Shown: positions 43,246-51,328 of the stretch, piece by piece
Layout: each line of letters opens with the position of its first letter
How positions within the stretch are numbered: the stretch's first letter is position 1
Assembly: GCF_900105075.1 (NCBI RefSeq)
Contig: NZ_FNSK01000001.1
Span: 2,121,001 to 2,185,000 of the forward strand
Direction of reading: 5' to 3'
Length of the DNA: 64,000 nt
Source of the DNA: Rhodobacter sp. 24-YEA-8
GTDB lineage: Bacteria; Pseudomonadota; Alphaproteobacteria; Rhodobacterales; Rhodobacteraceae
Program-made: the position numbers and the translations under genes
Notes under the pieces: generated by a model
Databases searched by the model: none
Seen by the model: only the letters and a program-made list of their open reading frames with translations
Told to the model about the DNA's origin: nothing

Positions 43246-43264
43246 GATTAGGGCGGCGCTAAGC
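43246..43264 (+). promoter_or_regulatory. LysR-type box upstream of the monooxygenase-aspA operon
   Basis: GATTAG-GGCGGCG-CTAAGC, with the TTAG-N7-CTAA core at 43248-43262. It lies about 116 bases before the monooxygenase start codon. It matches the box at 37602-37620 in 13 of 19 positions, including both six-base arms. Confidence 0.6.
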
Positions 43265-43313
43265 CGCATCTTCGCGGCCGGTCACAGGAGGATGTCCGGA
43301 AGAGAGGGCGGCC

Positions 43314-44264
43314 TCAGCCGCAGGGGCGTTTCCAGTCGAAAAAGCCCGGACCAGCGCGGCCCAGCAGATCACGCGCAAGCCGCGCGCCAAGCGCTGCGGC
43401 CTCTGCGGCGGGGCAGCTGCCCTCGACCGAGATGCGCTCGGCGCCATTGGTGCGCAGGATCTCGCCGCGGAAATGGAGCACATCATCGCTCAGCCGTGCG
43501 AGGCCCGCGATCGGGGTCTGGCAGCTCCCTTCCAGCGTCCCGAGAAAGCTGCGTTCGCAGGCCATTTCACGTTCACAGACCGGATCATGCAGCGGCATCA
43601 GCAGATCGCGCACCCAGAGATCGCCCTTGCGGCGCTGGACCGACAGCGCGCCCTGACCGATGGCGGGCAGCATCTCTTCCGTCCCGATCACCGTCCAGTC
43701 CTGCGCGGAGATCCCAAGCCGGTTCAGTCCCGCCAATGCGAGGAAGGTGCAATCCGCAAGGCCCTGCTCAAGTTTGGAAAGCCGCGACTGCACATTGCCC
43801 CGGAAATTCACGATGCGCAGATCGGGGCGCACGAACAATGTCTGCGCGCCACGCCGCATGCTGGATGTGCCGACCGAGGCACCCTGAGGCAATTCCGCAA
43901 GGCTGCGATACTTATGCGACACCAGCACATCACGCGGGTCTTCGCGCGGCAGGAAGATATCCGAGACCAGCCCCTCAGGCTCGGCCACCGCCATATCCTT
44001 CACACAATGGACCGCAAGGTCGATGCGGCCATCCAGCAGCGCCTCTTCCAGTTCCTTGGTGAAAAGACCTTTGCCGCCGATCTCTTTCAGCAACTTGTCG
44101 AGCACCCGGTCAGCCGTGGTTTTGATCACCACGATCTCGAAGGCCTCGACCGGCAGACCATGCTCTGCGCGCAGCCAGTCCCGGGTCTGGAATGCCTGTG
44201 CCAGCGCCAGCGGCGATCCGCGCGTGCCGATACGAAGGGGAGTGCTGGCGTCAGGCTGTCTCAT
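43314..44264 (-). CDS. hemC: Hydroxymethylbilane synthase (porphobilinogen deaminase)
   Basis: A 316-residue HemC: RIGTRGSPLALAQA at the N-terminus, catalytic Asp90 in VHCVKDMA, VGTSSMRR, and the dipyrromethane-binding Cys248 in LEGSCQTPIAG. It polymerises four porphobilinogens to hydroxymethylbilane in tetrapyrrole synthesis. The usual HSxKDxP motif reads HCVKDMA here, so Ser and Pro are replaced. This is somewhat divergent, and a second copy elsewhere would be worth looking for. The start is the ATG at 44262-44264. It follows an unknown gene on the same strand. Confidence 0.88.
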   Translation of the reverse strand: MRQPDASTPLRIGTRGSPLALAQAFQTRDWLRAEHGLPVEAFEIVVIKTTADRVLDKLLKEIGGKGLFTKELEEALLDGRIDLAVHCVKDMAVAEPEGLVSDIFLPREDPRDVLVSHKYRSLAELPQGASVGTSSMRRGAQTLFVRPDLRIVNFRGNVQSRLSKLEQGLADCTFLALAGLNRLGISAQDWTVIGTEEMLPAIGQGALSVQRRKGDLWVRDLLMPLHDPVCEREMACERSFLGTLEGSCQTPIAGLARLSDDVLHFRGEILRTNGAERISVEGSCPAAEAAALGARLARDLLGRAGPGFFDWKRPCG

Positions 44265-44394
44265 GGGGCTTCCGATAGGCTGGCAAAGCTGCGCTGGCAA
44301 CTGGAATCAGTCTCAGACGGCCAGATTGACGCGACGCGATTTGTCGCAGCTGGCGGCGGTTTCTGCGGGGCTCAGGACGATGGTCCCGGCGGGA

Positions 44395-44943
44395 TCAGTG
44401 CGGGGTCGGGGCGGCCGCGCGCATGCGGCCCGCTTCGCTGTCATGGTCGATCAGATTGCGCATCAGCATGACGCCCCCCATGAACTCGACTCCGCCGGCC
44501 ATGGAATCCATGATCACCTTGACCGTCTCATCGGCGCCGATCGCATTGCCGTCCAACGCGATTTCCGACGGCAGTTCCACCACGCCAAGCGTGGTCATCG
44601 TCTTATAGGCCTGGCTCAGATGCGGACAGGACCATTCCATATGCATGGTCAGCGGGCATTTGATGAAAAGGCCGGGCTTTGTGTGCCAGAGCTTCAGCTC
44701 GTTGCGGTCCTCCAGCGCGAAGGACAGTTCCACCGCGCTGTTAAGGCGGAATTCCTGCTGGAAGATGCGCCGCGCCACCTGTTCACAGCCCGCAAGCAGC
44801 GCGTCGAAATCGGTGGCGTCAAGCGGCTGCACCACGTCACCGCTGCCATTGCCGGTATAATGGACCCGCAATTCCCGTCCGCCATCGGCCGCCGTCACGA
44901 TCTTCGCCGAGGTGATCGAAAGGTTGTAAGACTGGACTGACAT
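44395..44943 (-). CDS. Conserved-looking protein of unknown function upstream of hemC
   Basis: A 182-residue soluble protein I do not recognise. It has no signal peptide or membrane segment. A central segment with two Cys and three His/Met residues (FIKCPLTMHMEWSCPHLSQ) could bind metal or haem, but this is only appearance. The start ATG (44941-44943) is supported by a good promoter just upstream (44971-44999). It lies 130 bases before hemC on the same strand and may be co-transcribed with it. Confidence 0.6.
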   Translation of the reverse strand: MSVQSYNLSITSAKIVTAADGGRELRVHYTGNGSGDVVQPLDATDFDALLAGCEQVARRIFQQEFRLNSAVELSFALEDRNELKLWHTKPGLFIKCPLTMHMEWSCPHLSQAYKTMTTLGVVELPSEIALDGNAIGADETVKVIMDSMAGGVEFMGGVMLMRNLIDHDSEAGRMRAAAPTPH

Positions 44944-44970
44944 GGCGGAATCCCTGATATGCGTGCGCTC

Positions 44971-44999
44971 AATATAGGCTGTGACGCGGCGTCTCACAA
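44971..44999 (-). promoter_or_regulatory. Sigma70-type promoter for the unknown gene and probably hemC
   Basis: On the minus strand, TTGTGA (44994-44999) and TATATT (44971-44976) are separated by exactly 17 bases. This gives a leader of roughly 20 bases before the ATG at 44943. It is the clearest consensus-like promoter I see in the window. Confidence 0.6.
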
Positions 45000-45027
45000 C
45001 GGTTTCTCCAGGGATTTACCCGCGCCC

Positions 45028-46383
45028 TCAGCCTTTCCAGGGGCCGGCCAGACCCTCCTCACGCATCAGCCTGGCAAGCCTGTTCGCGGCCAGCATCAGA
45101 GCCTCGCCCGACAGCGCACCGGCTTCCGCCCCTGCAAGGGCATCGGCCAGTTCCCGCGCCGCAGCCGGAAGCCCGCCTTTCGCAAACCGCGCCAGATCCT
45201 GCGGTGTTACGCCCCCCAGCCCCGCAGGGGTCAGCGGGCCGCCATCGCTGTAGCCTTCGGGCAGATCGCCCTTCAGATTGCGCACCACCCCGGTCGAAAT
45301 CGCATCAAGCAGCTGATCCGCCGCCTGGATCGCACCCACAACCCGGGTCGGGTGGTCGGTATCCGCCGCCGCATGCGGCAAGAGCGAAAGCTTTGCGCCA
45401 TGCCGCTCCACAAGACCCAGATAGGGCGCCATCGGGCCCGAAAGCACGCCCGCCGCATCGACGAAGAGATCCGCATCAATCGCCGCGAACCCGACCTGCC
45501 CGGCGCTCAGCGCGCTCTCCAGCGCCGCGATATCGACCAGCTCGCCCCGGTCATAGTTCAGAAGCACCGCCCCCGGCGCCAGCGCCGCCAGCACCGCCTC
45601 ATTGATCAGCCCCGCATTCGCGAACCCGTCAGGCCCCTTCGGCCCAAGGCCGAGATGGACCGACAGAGCATCCGCCCCGTGCGCGGCCTCTTGCGGGGTG
45701 GCGGCATAGTGAAAGCCCTCGCTTTCGATCCAGATCCGGTGGCGCGGGCGAGCATGGATCACCACCTCCATCCCGAAGGCGCGGGCCAGCAGCGCCACTT
45801 CACGCCCGATATTGCCATAGCCGATCACCGCGAGGCGCTGGCCCTCGAGTTTGCGCGTCGGGTAGCGCAGGAGGTCGCGCCCGGTATCGAAACGGCCCGC
45901 CACCACAAGGTCATGCAAGGCCCCGACCGGCAGATCGGGGCGCTGGCCGAGCAGCGCTTTCATCACCATCTGCGCCGTGGCGCGGGCATTGATCCCGGGC
46001 GTATTCATCAAAGGCGCAACGCCGCCCAGCCCGTCGCCGCCACCCCAGCTTGCCGACCCCATATTGCCGGTTCCGGTGCCGATCCTGACGCCACCAAGGT
46101 CAAAGCGCGTCTCGGCCGGCAGGAAGGTCGCCGCGGCGATCACCGCATCATAAAGCCCGTCACCGGCCTCGGCGATCAGTTCCTCCCGGGTCGAGAGATG
46201 CGGCAGGTAGAAAAAGGTCGCCCGCCCCTCATCGGGCTGCACTCCGCGTGCCGAACCGATGTGAAACCGCCCGCCCCGGCTTTCGACATGGGCGCGAAAC
46301 CCTGACGCATCGGGCGCTCCGGCCGCATCAAACGCCAGGCCGACGAGGTCGGCCACGAGGATTTTCGGGCTGTTGCGGTCCAT
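45028..46383 (-). CDS. D-isomer-specific 2-hydroxyacid dehydrogenase family protein
   Basis: A 451-residue protein, longer than the usual 310-340. The NAD-binding VIGYGNIGREVALLARAFG lies at about 187-205. The catalytic Arg is in NYDRGELVDIAAL and the His in LLPHAAADTD. The N-terminal substrate domain and an extra C-terminal 70-residue tail (rich in Ala, Gly, Leu) account for the length. It reduces 2-keto acids or oxidises D-2-hydroxy acids. It is divergent from the sulfone monooxygenase genes across a 362-base region; a shared role is not established. Confidence 0.78.
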   Translation of the reverse strand: MDRNSPKILVADLVGLAFDAAGAPDASGFRAHVESRGGRFHIGSARGVQPDEGRATFFYLPHLSTREELIAEAGDGLYDAVIAAATFLPAETRFDLGGVRIGTGTGNMGSASWGGGDGLGGVAPLMNTPGINARATAQMVMKALLGQRPDLPVGALHDLVVAGRFDTGRDLLRYPTRKLEGQRLAVIGYGNIGREVALLARAFGMEVVIHARPRHRIWIESEGFHYAATPQEAAHGADALSVHLGLGPKGPDGFANAGLINEAVLAALAPGAVLLNYDRGELVDIAALESALSAGQVGFAAIDADLFVDAAGVLSGPMAPYLGLVERHGAKLSLLPHAAADTDHPTRVVGAIQAADQLLDAISTGVVRNLKGDLPEGYSDGGPLTPAGLGGVTPQDLARFAKGGLPAAARELADALAGAEAGALSGEALMLAANRLARLMREEGLAGPWKG

Positions 46384-46745
46384 CGGTCAGTCCTTCGTAC
46401 AGGAGGGGCGTCTTGTTTTTGCGGTCTCGGCCCATGACAGAGCCGGGTCAGGGCATGGCTGCAAGCGTTTTTTTCACCCCTGCGCTGCGCCAGCGGCGAA
46501 TAAAAATCCCCGCCGAAGCGCAATATGTTTTCCCCCCGCGGTCGGAGCAGCAGAGCAGAACAACCTCCCCTTCCTGCCAGGGCGAGGAATGAACCGGCTG
46601 TTTTTGACCATATGGTCTGAATTCCGGAGTAATGCCCTTGGCTCCTGGCGAAAGAAACCCACTGCGGTTTGGCCGAATTTGGAATGGCACAGGGCGGTAT
46701 TCGGGCCTTATCACGACGGTACTTGTCGGGATTGAGGAAAGCTGT
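46384..46745. other. Divergent intergenic region before the sulfur-compound operon
   Basis: No gene is evident in these 362 bases between the 2-hydroxyacid dehydrogenase and FMN reductase genes. The region is less GC-rich than its neighbours and has several T runs. It includes a perfect 12-base palindrome, GACCATATGGTC, at 46606-46617, which may be an operator. A TGGCAC at 46685-46690 recalls a sigma54 -24 element but lacks a proper -12 partner. Confidence 0.6.
46606..46617. promoter_or_regulatory. Perfect 12-base palindrome GACCATATGGTC
   Basis: An exact palindrome preceded by TTTTT, 129 bases before the FMN reductase ATG and about 220 bases from the divergent dehydrogenase start. Symmetry and position suggest a dimeric regulator site, possibly for a GntR- or similar-type protein not encoded in the window. 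Confidence 0.4.
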
Positions 46746-47306
46746 ATGTCCGAACTTCATATCGTGGGTCTTGCGGGGAATATCACCGCGCCGTCGAAAA
46801 CGCGTGCGCTGGTCGGGCAGGCGCTGGATCTGGCCGGGGCCGGGCTGCAGGCGCGCACAACCCTGTTCGAGATCGCCGATTTCGGCGAGGATCTGGGCCG
46901 GGCGCGGCGCGCCGATGACCTCAGCCCGCAGGCGCGGCACAATCTCGATACGCTTTTGCAGGCCGATGCGCTGATCGTTGCGACCCCGATCTACAAGGGC
47001 TCTTATCCCGGCCTTTTCAAACATCTGATCGACCTGATCGACCCGGCCGCGCTGCTCCGCAAGCCGGTGCTGATCGCCGCGACCGGCGGGGGCGAGAAAC
47101 ATGCGCTGGCGGTGGAACATCAGCTGCGGCCGTTATTTGCCTTTTTCGAGGCCCGCGTGCTCTCGACCGCCGTGCATGTCTCGGACCGCGATTTCAGCGA
47201 GGGGCGGCTGGTATCGGACCCGGCGCTGAACCGGCTCGCCCGCGCCATTGACGAATTCAGCACGATTTTCCCCGGCGCCGCGCGGATCCGCGCCGCCGCC
47301 GAATAA
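46746..47306 (+). CDS. NADPH-dependent FMN reductase (MsuE-like)
   Basis: A 186-residue flavodoxin-fold reductase. It has the IVGLAGNITAPSKTRALV phosphate-loop segment at the N-terminus and ALIVATPIYKGSYPGLFKHLIDL in the centre, typical of the MsuE/SsuE group that supplies free FMNH2 to two-component monooxygenases. The ATG at 46746 is chosen over an earlier one (46632) because family sequence begins there. It is followed, across three 17-base repeats, by the SfnG-like monooxygenase that would use its FMNH2. Confidence 0.87.
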   Translation: MSELHIVGLAGNITAPSKTRALVGQALDLAGAGLQARTTLFEIADFGEDLGRARRADDLSPQARHNLDTLLQADALIVATPIYKGSYPGLFKHLIDLIDPAALLRKPVLIAATGGGEKHALAVEHQLRPLFAFFEARVLSTAVHVSDRDFSEGRLVSDPALNRLARAIDEFSTIFPGAARIRAAAE

Positions 47307-47354
47307 CCCGTCTCGCCGGATAACCCGTTTCACAGGACAACCCGTTTCACAGGG
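47304..47354 (+). repeat. Three tandem 17-base repeats between the reductase and monooxygenase genes
   Basis: Units at 47304-47320, 47321-47337 and 47338-47354 follow the pattern yAACCCGTyTCrCmGGr. The first unit includes the reductase stop codon TAA. The last ends in CAGGGG, which can serve as ribosome site for the ATG at 47362. Confidence 0.75.
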
Positions 47355-47361
47355 GCTGCAT

Positions 47362-48453
47362 ATGACCTCCGATCCCGTCAAATTCGCCTATTGGGTGCCC
47401 AATGTATCGGGCGGCCTCGTGATCTCGGATATCGAACAGCGCACCAGCTGGACGCCGGAATATAACCGCAGACTGGCGCAGATCGCCGAAGCGGCAGGCT
47501 TTGACTATGCGCTGAGCCAGATCCGCTTTACCGCAGGATATGGCGCTGAAAATCAACATGAATCCGTCTCGTTCAGCCAGGATCTTCTGGCCCGTACCGA
47601 ACGGCTGAAGGTGATCGCGGCGCTGCTTCCCGGCCCCTGGAACCCGGCGCTGGCGGCAAAGCAAATCGCCACGATCAGCCATCTCTCGGGCGGGCGGATC
47701 GCGGTCAATGTGGTCTCGGGCTGGTTCCGGGGCGAATTCGCGGCGATCGGCGAGCCCTGGCTGGATCATGATGAGCGCTACCGGAGATCCGAGGAATTCA
47801 TCCGGGCGCTGCGCGGTATCTGGAGCGAGGAGAGCTTTACCTTCCGGGGCGATTTCTACCGCTTCAGCGACTATAGCCTGAAGCCCAAACCCGTTGATCC
47901 GCAACCGGAAATCTTCCAGGGCGGTTCGTCACGCGCGGCGCGGGATATGGCGGCACGGGTCTCGGACTGGTATTTCACCAATGGCAATACGCCAGAGGGG
48001 CTGCGTACCCAGGTCGAGGATATCCGCACGAAAGCGGCGGCGAACGGGCATAAGGTGAAGGTCGGCATCAACGCCTTCGCCATCGTGCGCGAGACCGAAG
48101 CCGAGGCGCAGGCAGTGCTGCAGGAGATCATCGCGAAGGCCAATCCCGAAGCCGTCAGGGGCTTTGCCGGACAGGTGGTGAATGCCGGCCGCGCCAGCCC
48201 CGAGGGCGAGGGCAACTGGGCGAAATCCTCCTTCGAGGATCTCGTACAATATAATGACGGCTTCCGCTCGAACCTGATCGGCACGCCCGACCAGGTCGCC
48301 GAACGCATCGTCGGCCTGAAAGAGGCCGGCGCAGACCTCATCCTTCTCGGCTTCCTGCATTTCCAGGAGGAGGTCGACTATTTCGGAAAACACGTCCTCC
48401 CCCGCGTGCGCGACATCGAAGCCCGCAAAAAACAAACCTTCGCTGCCGAATAA
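47362..48453 (+). CDS. sfnG: FMNH2-dependent dimethyl sulfone monooxygenase-like protein (SfnG type)
   Basis: A 363-residue bacterial luciferase-like monooxygenase. KFAYWVPNVSGGLVISDIEQRT at the N-terminus, RIAVNVVSGWFRGEFAAIGEPW and PEIFQGGSSRAARDMA match the SfnG/SsuD group. SfnG uses FMNH2 and O2 to turn dimethyl sulfone into methanesulfinate. The ATG at 47362 follows the CAGGGG end of the last repeat; the longer frame overlaps the reductase and is rejected. Its neighbours are the FMN reductase before it and a Liv-type importer after it. The true substrate may be another sulfone or sulfonate. Confidence 0.82.
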   Translation: MTSDPVKFAYWVPNVSGGLVISDIEQRTSWTPEYNRRLAQIAEAAGFDYALSQIRFTAGYGAENQHESVSFSQDLLARTERLKVIAALLPGPWNPALAAKQIATISHLSGGRIAVNVVSGWFRGEFAAIGEPWLDHDERYRRSEEFIRALRGIWSEESFTFRGDFYRFSDYSLKPKPVDPQPEIFQGGSSRAARDMAARVSDWYFTNGNTPEGLRTQVEDIRTKAAANGHKVKVGINAFAIVRETEAEAQAVLQEIIAKANPEAVRGFAGQVVNAGRASPEGEGNWAKSSFEDLVQYNDGFRSNLIGTPDQVAERIVGLKEAGADLILLGFLHFQEEVDYFGKHVLPRVRDIEARKKQTFAAE

Positions 48454-48480
48454 AGCAGCGCCTGCCCTCCGGAGACAGAT

Positions 48481-49356
48481 ATGACAGGCCTTGCCCTGAG
48501 CGAGCCGGCCCTGCAGCCGGAGCGGCGCAGCTTTGCGTCCCGGATCGCGCCCTCGGGGCCGGTCACGGCCAGCACCACGCCGGCCCTGCAGCTGAGCGGC
48601 ATCTCGCTGGCCTTTGGCGGTATCCGCGCGCTGAAAGACGTGTCCTTCGATGTGCGCCCCGGCGAGATCCGGGCGGTGATCGGGCCGAATGGAGCGGGAA
48701 AATCCTCGCTGGTCAATGTCATCAGCGGGCTGTACCGCGCCGATAACGGCCGGATCGGGATCGGCGGCGAAAGCTTTGCCCATGTTCCGCCGGGGCGGTT
48801 GCCGGGCCTTGAGGTGGCGCGGAGCTTTCAGAATCTTGCACTGTTTCCGGGGCTGAGCGTGGCCGAAAACATCGCCTCCGGCCTTGTTTTCCGCAGGCGC
48901 GCCTTTGCCTGGCTGCCCTTCTTTCCGGCCTCACGGCGCGAGGGTCGGGAGACTGCGGCCCGGGTGCGTGAAATCGCGGCCTTCCTGGGCCTTGAGGCGC
49001 ATCTGCCGCGCCTGGTTTCAACCCTGCCCTTCGGCTTGCAAAAACAGGTGGAACTGGCCCGCGCCATGATCGCAGATCCGCGGCTTTTGCTGCTGGATGA
49101 GCCGATGGCCGGGCTGACCGGCACCGAGAAAGCCGCGATGGCCGCCCATATCCGCGCCATCCGCGACCGGCTTGGTCTGTCTGTGATCCTGATCGAACAT
49201 GATATCGCCGTCGTGATGGGGCTTTCCGACCGTATCGTCGTGCTCGACCATGGCGAGGTGATCGCCGATGGCAGCCCCGATGAGGTGCGCCGCGACCCCG
49301 AGGTGATCCGGGCCTATCTCGGCAGCGATGCCGCGCCGCTGGCGGGGGCGGCATGA
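48481..49356 (+). CDS. Branched-chain-type ABC transporter ATP-binding protein (LivG type)
   Basis: A 291-residue ATPase: about 35 N-terminal residues of low similarity, then Walker A GPNGAGKSS, the signature variant TLPFGLQKQVELARAM and Walker B RLLLLDEPMAG. It ends with the C-terminal LivG-type tail. It begins 27 bases after sfnG and overlaps the LivH-type permease gene by 4 bases. The Liv class imports amino acids, amides, urea and other small polar compounds. Linkage to sfnG suggests an organosulfur ligand. Confidence 0.88.
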   Translation: MTGLALSEPALQPERRSFASRIAPSGPVTASTTPALQLSGISLAFGGIRALKDVSFDVRPGEIRAVIGPNGAGKSSLVNVISGLYRADNGRIGIGGESFAHVPPGRLPGLEVARSFQNLALFPGLSVAENIASGLVFRRRAFAWLPFFPASRREGRETAARVREIAAFLGLEAHLPRLVSTLPFGLQKQVELARAMIADPRLLLLDEPMAGLTGTEKAAMAAHIRAIRDRLGLSVILIEHDIAVVMGLSDRIVVLDHGEVIADGSPDEVRRDPEVIRAYLGSDAAPLAGAA

Positions 49357-50252
49357 TGGACTGGTATGAATTTCTCTTCGTGATCGAGGTTGCGGTGGGC
49401 GGCCTGTTGTCTGGGGTGATGTACAGCCTTGTCGCCATCGGTTTCGTGCTGATTTACAAAACCTCGGGCGTGCTGAATTTCGCGCAAGGGGCGATGGTGC
49501 TGTTCGCGGCACTGACCTTCGTGAGCCTGGTCGAGCGCGGGGTGCCCTTTGCCTTTGCCCTTGTGATCACGCTTTTGATCATGGGGCTGCTGGGGCTGGC
49601 GATTGAGCGCGCGGTGCTGCGCCCGCTGGCCAATCGCCCGCCAATGACCCTGTTCATGGCGACGCTGGGGCTGGCCTGGGTGATCGAAGGGGGCGCGCAA
49701 CTGATCTGGGGCACCCAGGTCCATGCACTGGATCTTGGCATCTCGAATGCGCCCTTCGAGATCGGCGGCATCTTCATCTCGAATTTCGACCTGGTGGCGG
49801 CGGCTATTGCGCTGGCGCTGGTCGTGGCGCTGACGAGCTTTTTCCGCTTCACCCGCACCGGGCTGTCTTTCCGCGCCGTGGCCGATGACACTTTCGCCGC
49901 CATCGCCATCGGGCTGAAACTGAACCGTATCCAGGCGGCGGTCTGGACCGCAGCCGGCGTGGTCGCGCTGGTCGCCGGCCTTCTCTGGGGCGCGCGGCTC
50001 GGGGTGCAGTTCTCGCTGTCGCTCGTCGTGCTGAAAGCGCTGCCGGTGCTGGTGCTGGGCGGGTTCGACTCGGTCCCCGGCGCGATTGTCGCCGGGCTGA
50101 TCATCGGCGCTTCCGAGAAACTGGCCGAGGTCTATCTTGGCCCCTATGTCGGAGGTGGGATCGAGGGCTGGTTCGCCTATGTCGTGGCGCTTGCGGTGCT
50201 GCTGATCCGGCCACAGGGCCTGTTCGGCCGCAAGATCACCGAGAGGTTCTGA
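49353..50252 (+). CDS. Branched-chain-type ABC transporter permease (LivH type)
   Basis: A 299-residue inner-membrane protein with about eight hydrophobic segments. It has the LivH opening GLLSGVMYSLVAIGFVLIYK and TSGVLNFAQGAMVLF. It starts inside the end of the ATPase gene (ATGA overlap) and is followed three bases later by the LivM-type gene. Confidence 0.9.
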   Translation: MMDWYEFLFVIEVAVGGLLSGVMYSLVAIGFVLIYKTSGVLNFAQGAMVLFAALTFVSLVERGVPFAFALVITLLIMGLLGLAIERAVLRPLANRPPMTLFMATLGLAWVIEGGAQLIWGTQVHALDLGISNAPFEIGGIFISNFDLVAAAIALALVVALTSFFRFTRTGLSFRAVADDTFAAIAIGLKLNRIQAAVWTAAGVVALVAGLLWGARLGVQFSLSLVVLKALPVLVLGGFDSVPGAIVAGLIIGASEKLAEVYLGPYVGGGIEGWFAYVVALAVLLIRPQGLFGRKITERF

Positions 50253-50255
50253 CCC

Positions 50256-51293
50256 ATGTCCCTCGCGGTTACGGCGCCCGCGCGCGCCCTTTTCACCGGA
50301 CAGAGACTGTCGGTCCTGGCCCTTTTGGCCCTGGCTTTCCTTGGCGTGCCGGCCTTCGCCTCGCCCTGGACGATCGAAGCGATCCTGCTGCCGTTTCTGG
50401 CGCTCTCGCTGGCGGGTCTGGGGCTAAATCTGCTCACGGGCTATGCGGGTCAGGTCTCGCTGGGGTCAGCTGCCTTCATGGCGGTCGGTGCCTATGCCGC
50501 GTTCAACATCCAGCTGCGGCTTGGCCTGCCTTTGCCACTGACCTTCCTGTTCGCCGCGACCACGGCGGCGGCGGTGGGGGTGATCTTCGGCCTGCCATCC
50601 CTGCGGCTCAGGGGCTTTTACCTCGCCGTCTCGACCCTGGCGGCACAGTTCTTCATCCAGTGGCTCTTCAACAAATTCGGCTGGTTTTCGAATTACAGCG
50701 CCTCGGGCGTGATCTCGGCCCCCGTTCTCAGCTTCGCCGGCATCACCTTTGATACCCGCGAGAGCCGCTACCTGCTGGCGCTGACCACCGTCACCCTCAT
50801 CACCATCCTTGTTCATCGCCTGGTGAACGGCCCGGCCCGCATCAACCTGATTGCCGTGCGCGACAATGAGACCGCCGCGAAGGTGATCGGCGTCCCGGTT
50901 CTGCGCACCAAACTCGCCGCCTTCGCGCTGTCATCCGCGATTATCGGCGTCGCGGGGGTTCTCTGGTCCTTCACCTATCTGCGGACCATCGAGCCCGAGG
51001 GCTTCAACCTCGACCGGTCCTTCCAGATCCTCTTCATCGCGATCATCGGCGGGCTGGCGACCATTCGCGGCGCTTTCCTTGGCGCCGGACTGATCGTGGT
51101 CTTTCCGCTGCTGCTCTCACGCGGCTCGGCCTGGATCTTTGACGGCGGGCTGGATGCCGGCTCGGTCCAGCTGACGCAGCGCATCCTCCTTGGTGCAACG
51201 ATCATCACCTTCCTGATCCTCGAGCCAAACGGCCTCTCCTCCATTCTCGACCGGGTCACCACCCGGATCAGAAGCCTCATGGGCCGCACCTGA
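50256..51293 (+). CDS. Branched-chain-type ABC transporter permease (LivM type)
   Basis: A 345-residue inner-membrane protein of the LivM family. It has LAGLGLNLLTGYAGQVSLGSAAFMAVGAYAA-type sequence (GYAGQVSLGSAAFMAVGAY) and the cytoplasmic RDNETAAKVIGVPVLRTKLAAF loop that contacts the ATPases. It partners LivH in the translocation channel. Confidence 0.9.
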   Translation: MSLAVTAPARALFTGQRLSVLALLALAFLGVPAFASPWTIEAILLPFLALSLAGLGLNLLTGYAGQVSLGSAAFMAVGAYAAFNIQLRLGLPLPLTFLFAATTAAAVGVIFGLPSLRLRGFYLAVSTLAAQFFIQWLFNKFGWFSNYSASGVISAPVLSFAGITFDTRESRYLLALTTVTLITILVHRLVNGPARINLIAVRDNETAAKVIGVPVLRTKLAAFALSSAIIGVAGVLWSFTYLRTIEPEGFNLDRSFQILFIAIIGGLATIRGAFLGAGLIVVFPLLLSRGSAWIFDGGLDAGSVQLTQRILLGATIITFLILEPNGLSSILDRVTTRIRSLMGRT

Positions 51294-51328
51294 GCCGCGC
51301 GCCCTTCCCCTTTCAAACCGGAGCAATC

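Noticed and set aside
44980..44998. CRP/FNR-like TGTGA...TCACA element in the hemC-region promoter
   Set aside because: The half-sites are 9 bases apart instead of the 6 or so needed, and they overlap the -35 element by chance.
46685..46704. Possible sigma54 promoter before the FMN reductase gene (sfnG is sigma54-linked in Pseudomonas)
   Set aside because: TGGCAC fits the -24 element, but the following bases do not give a GC at the required -12 spacing.
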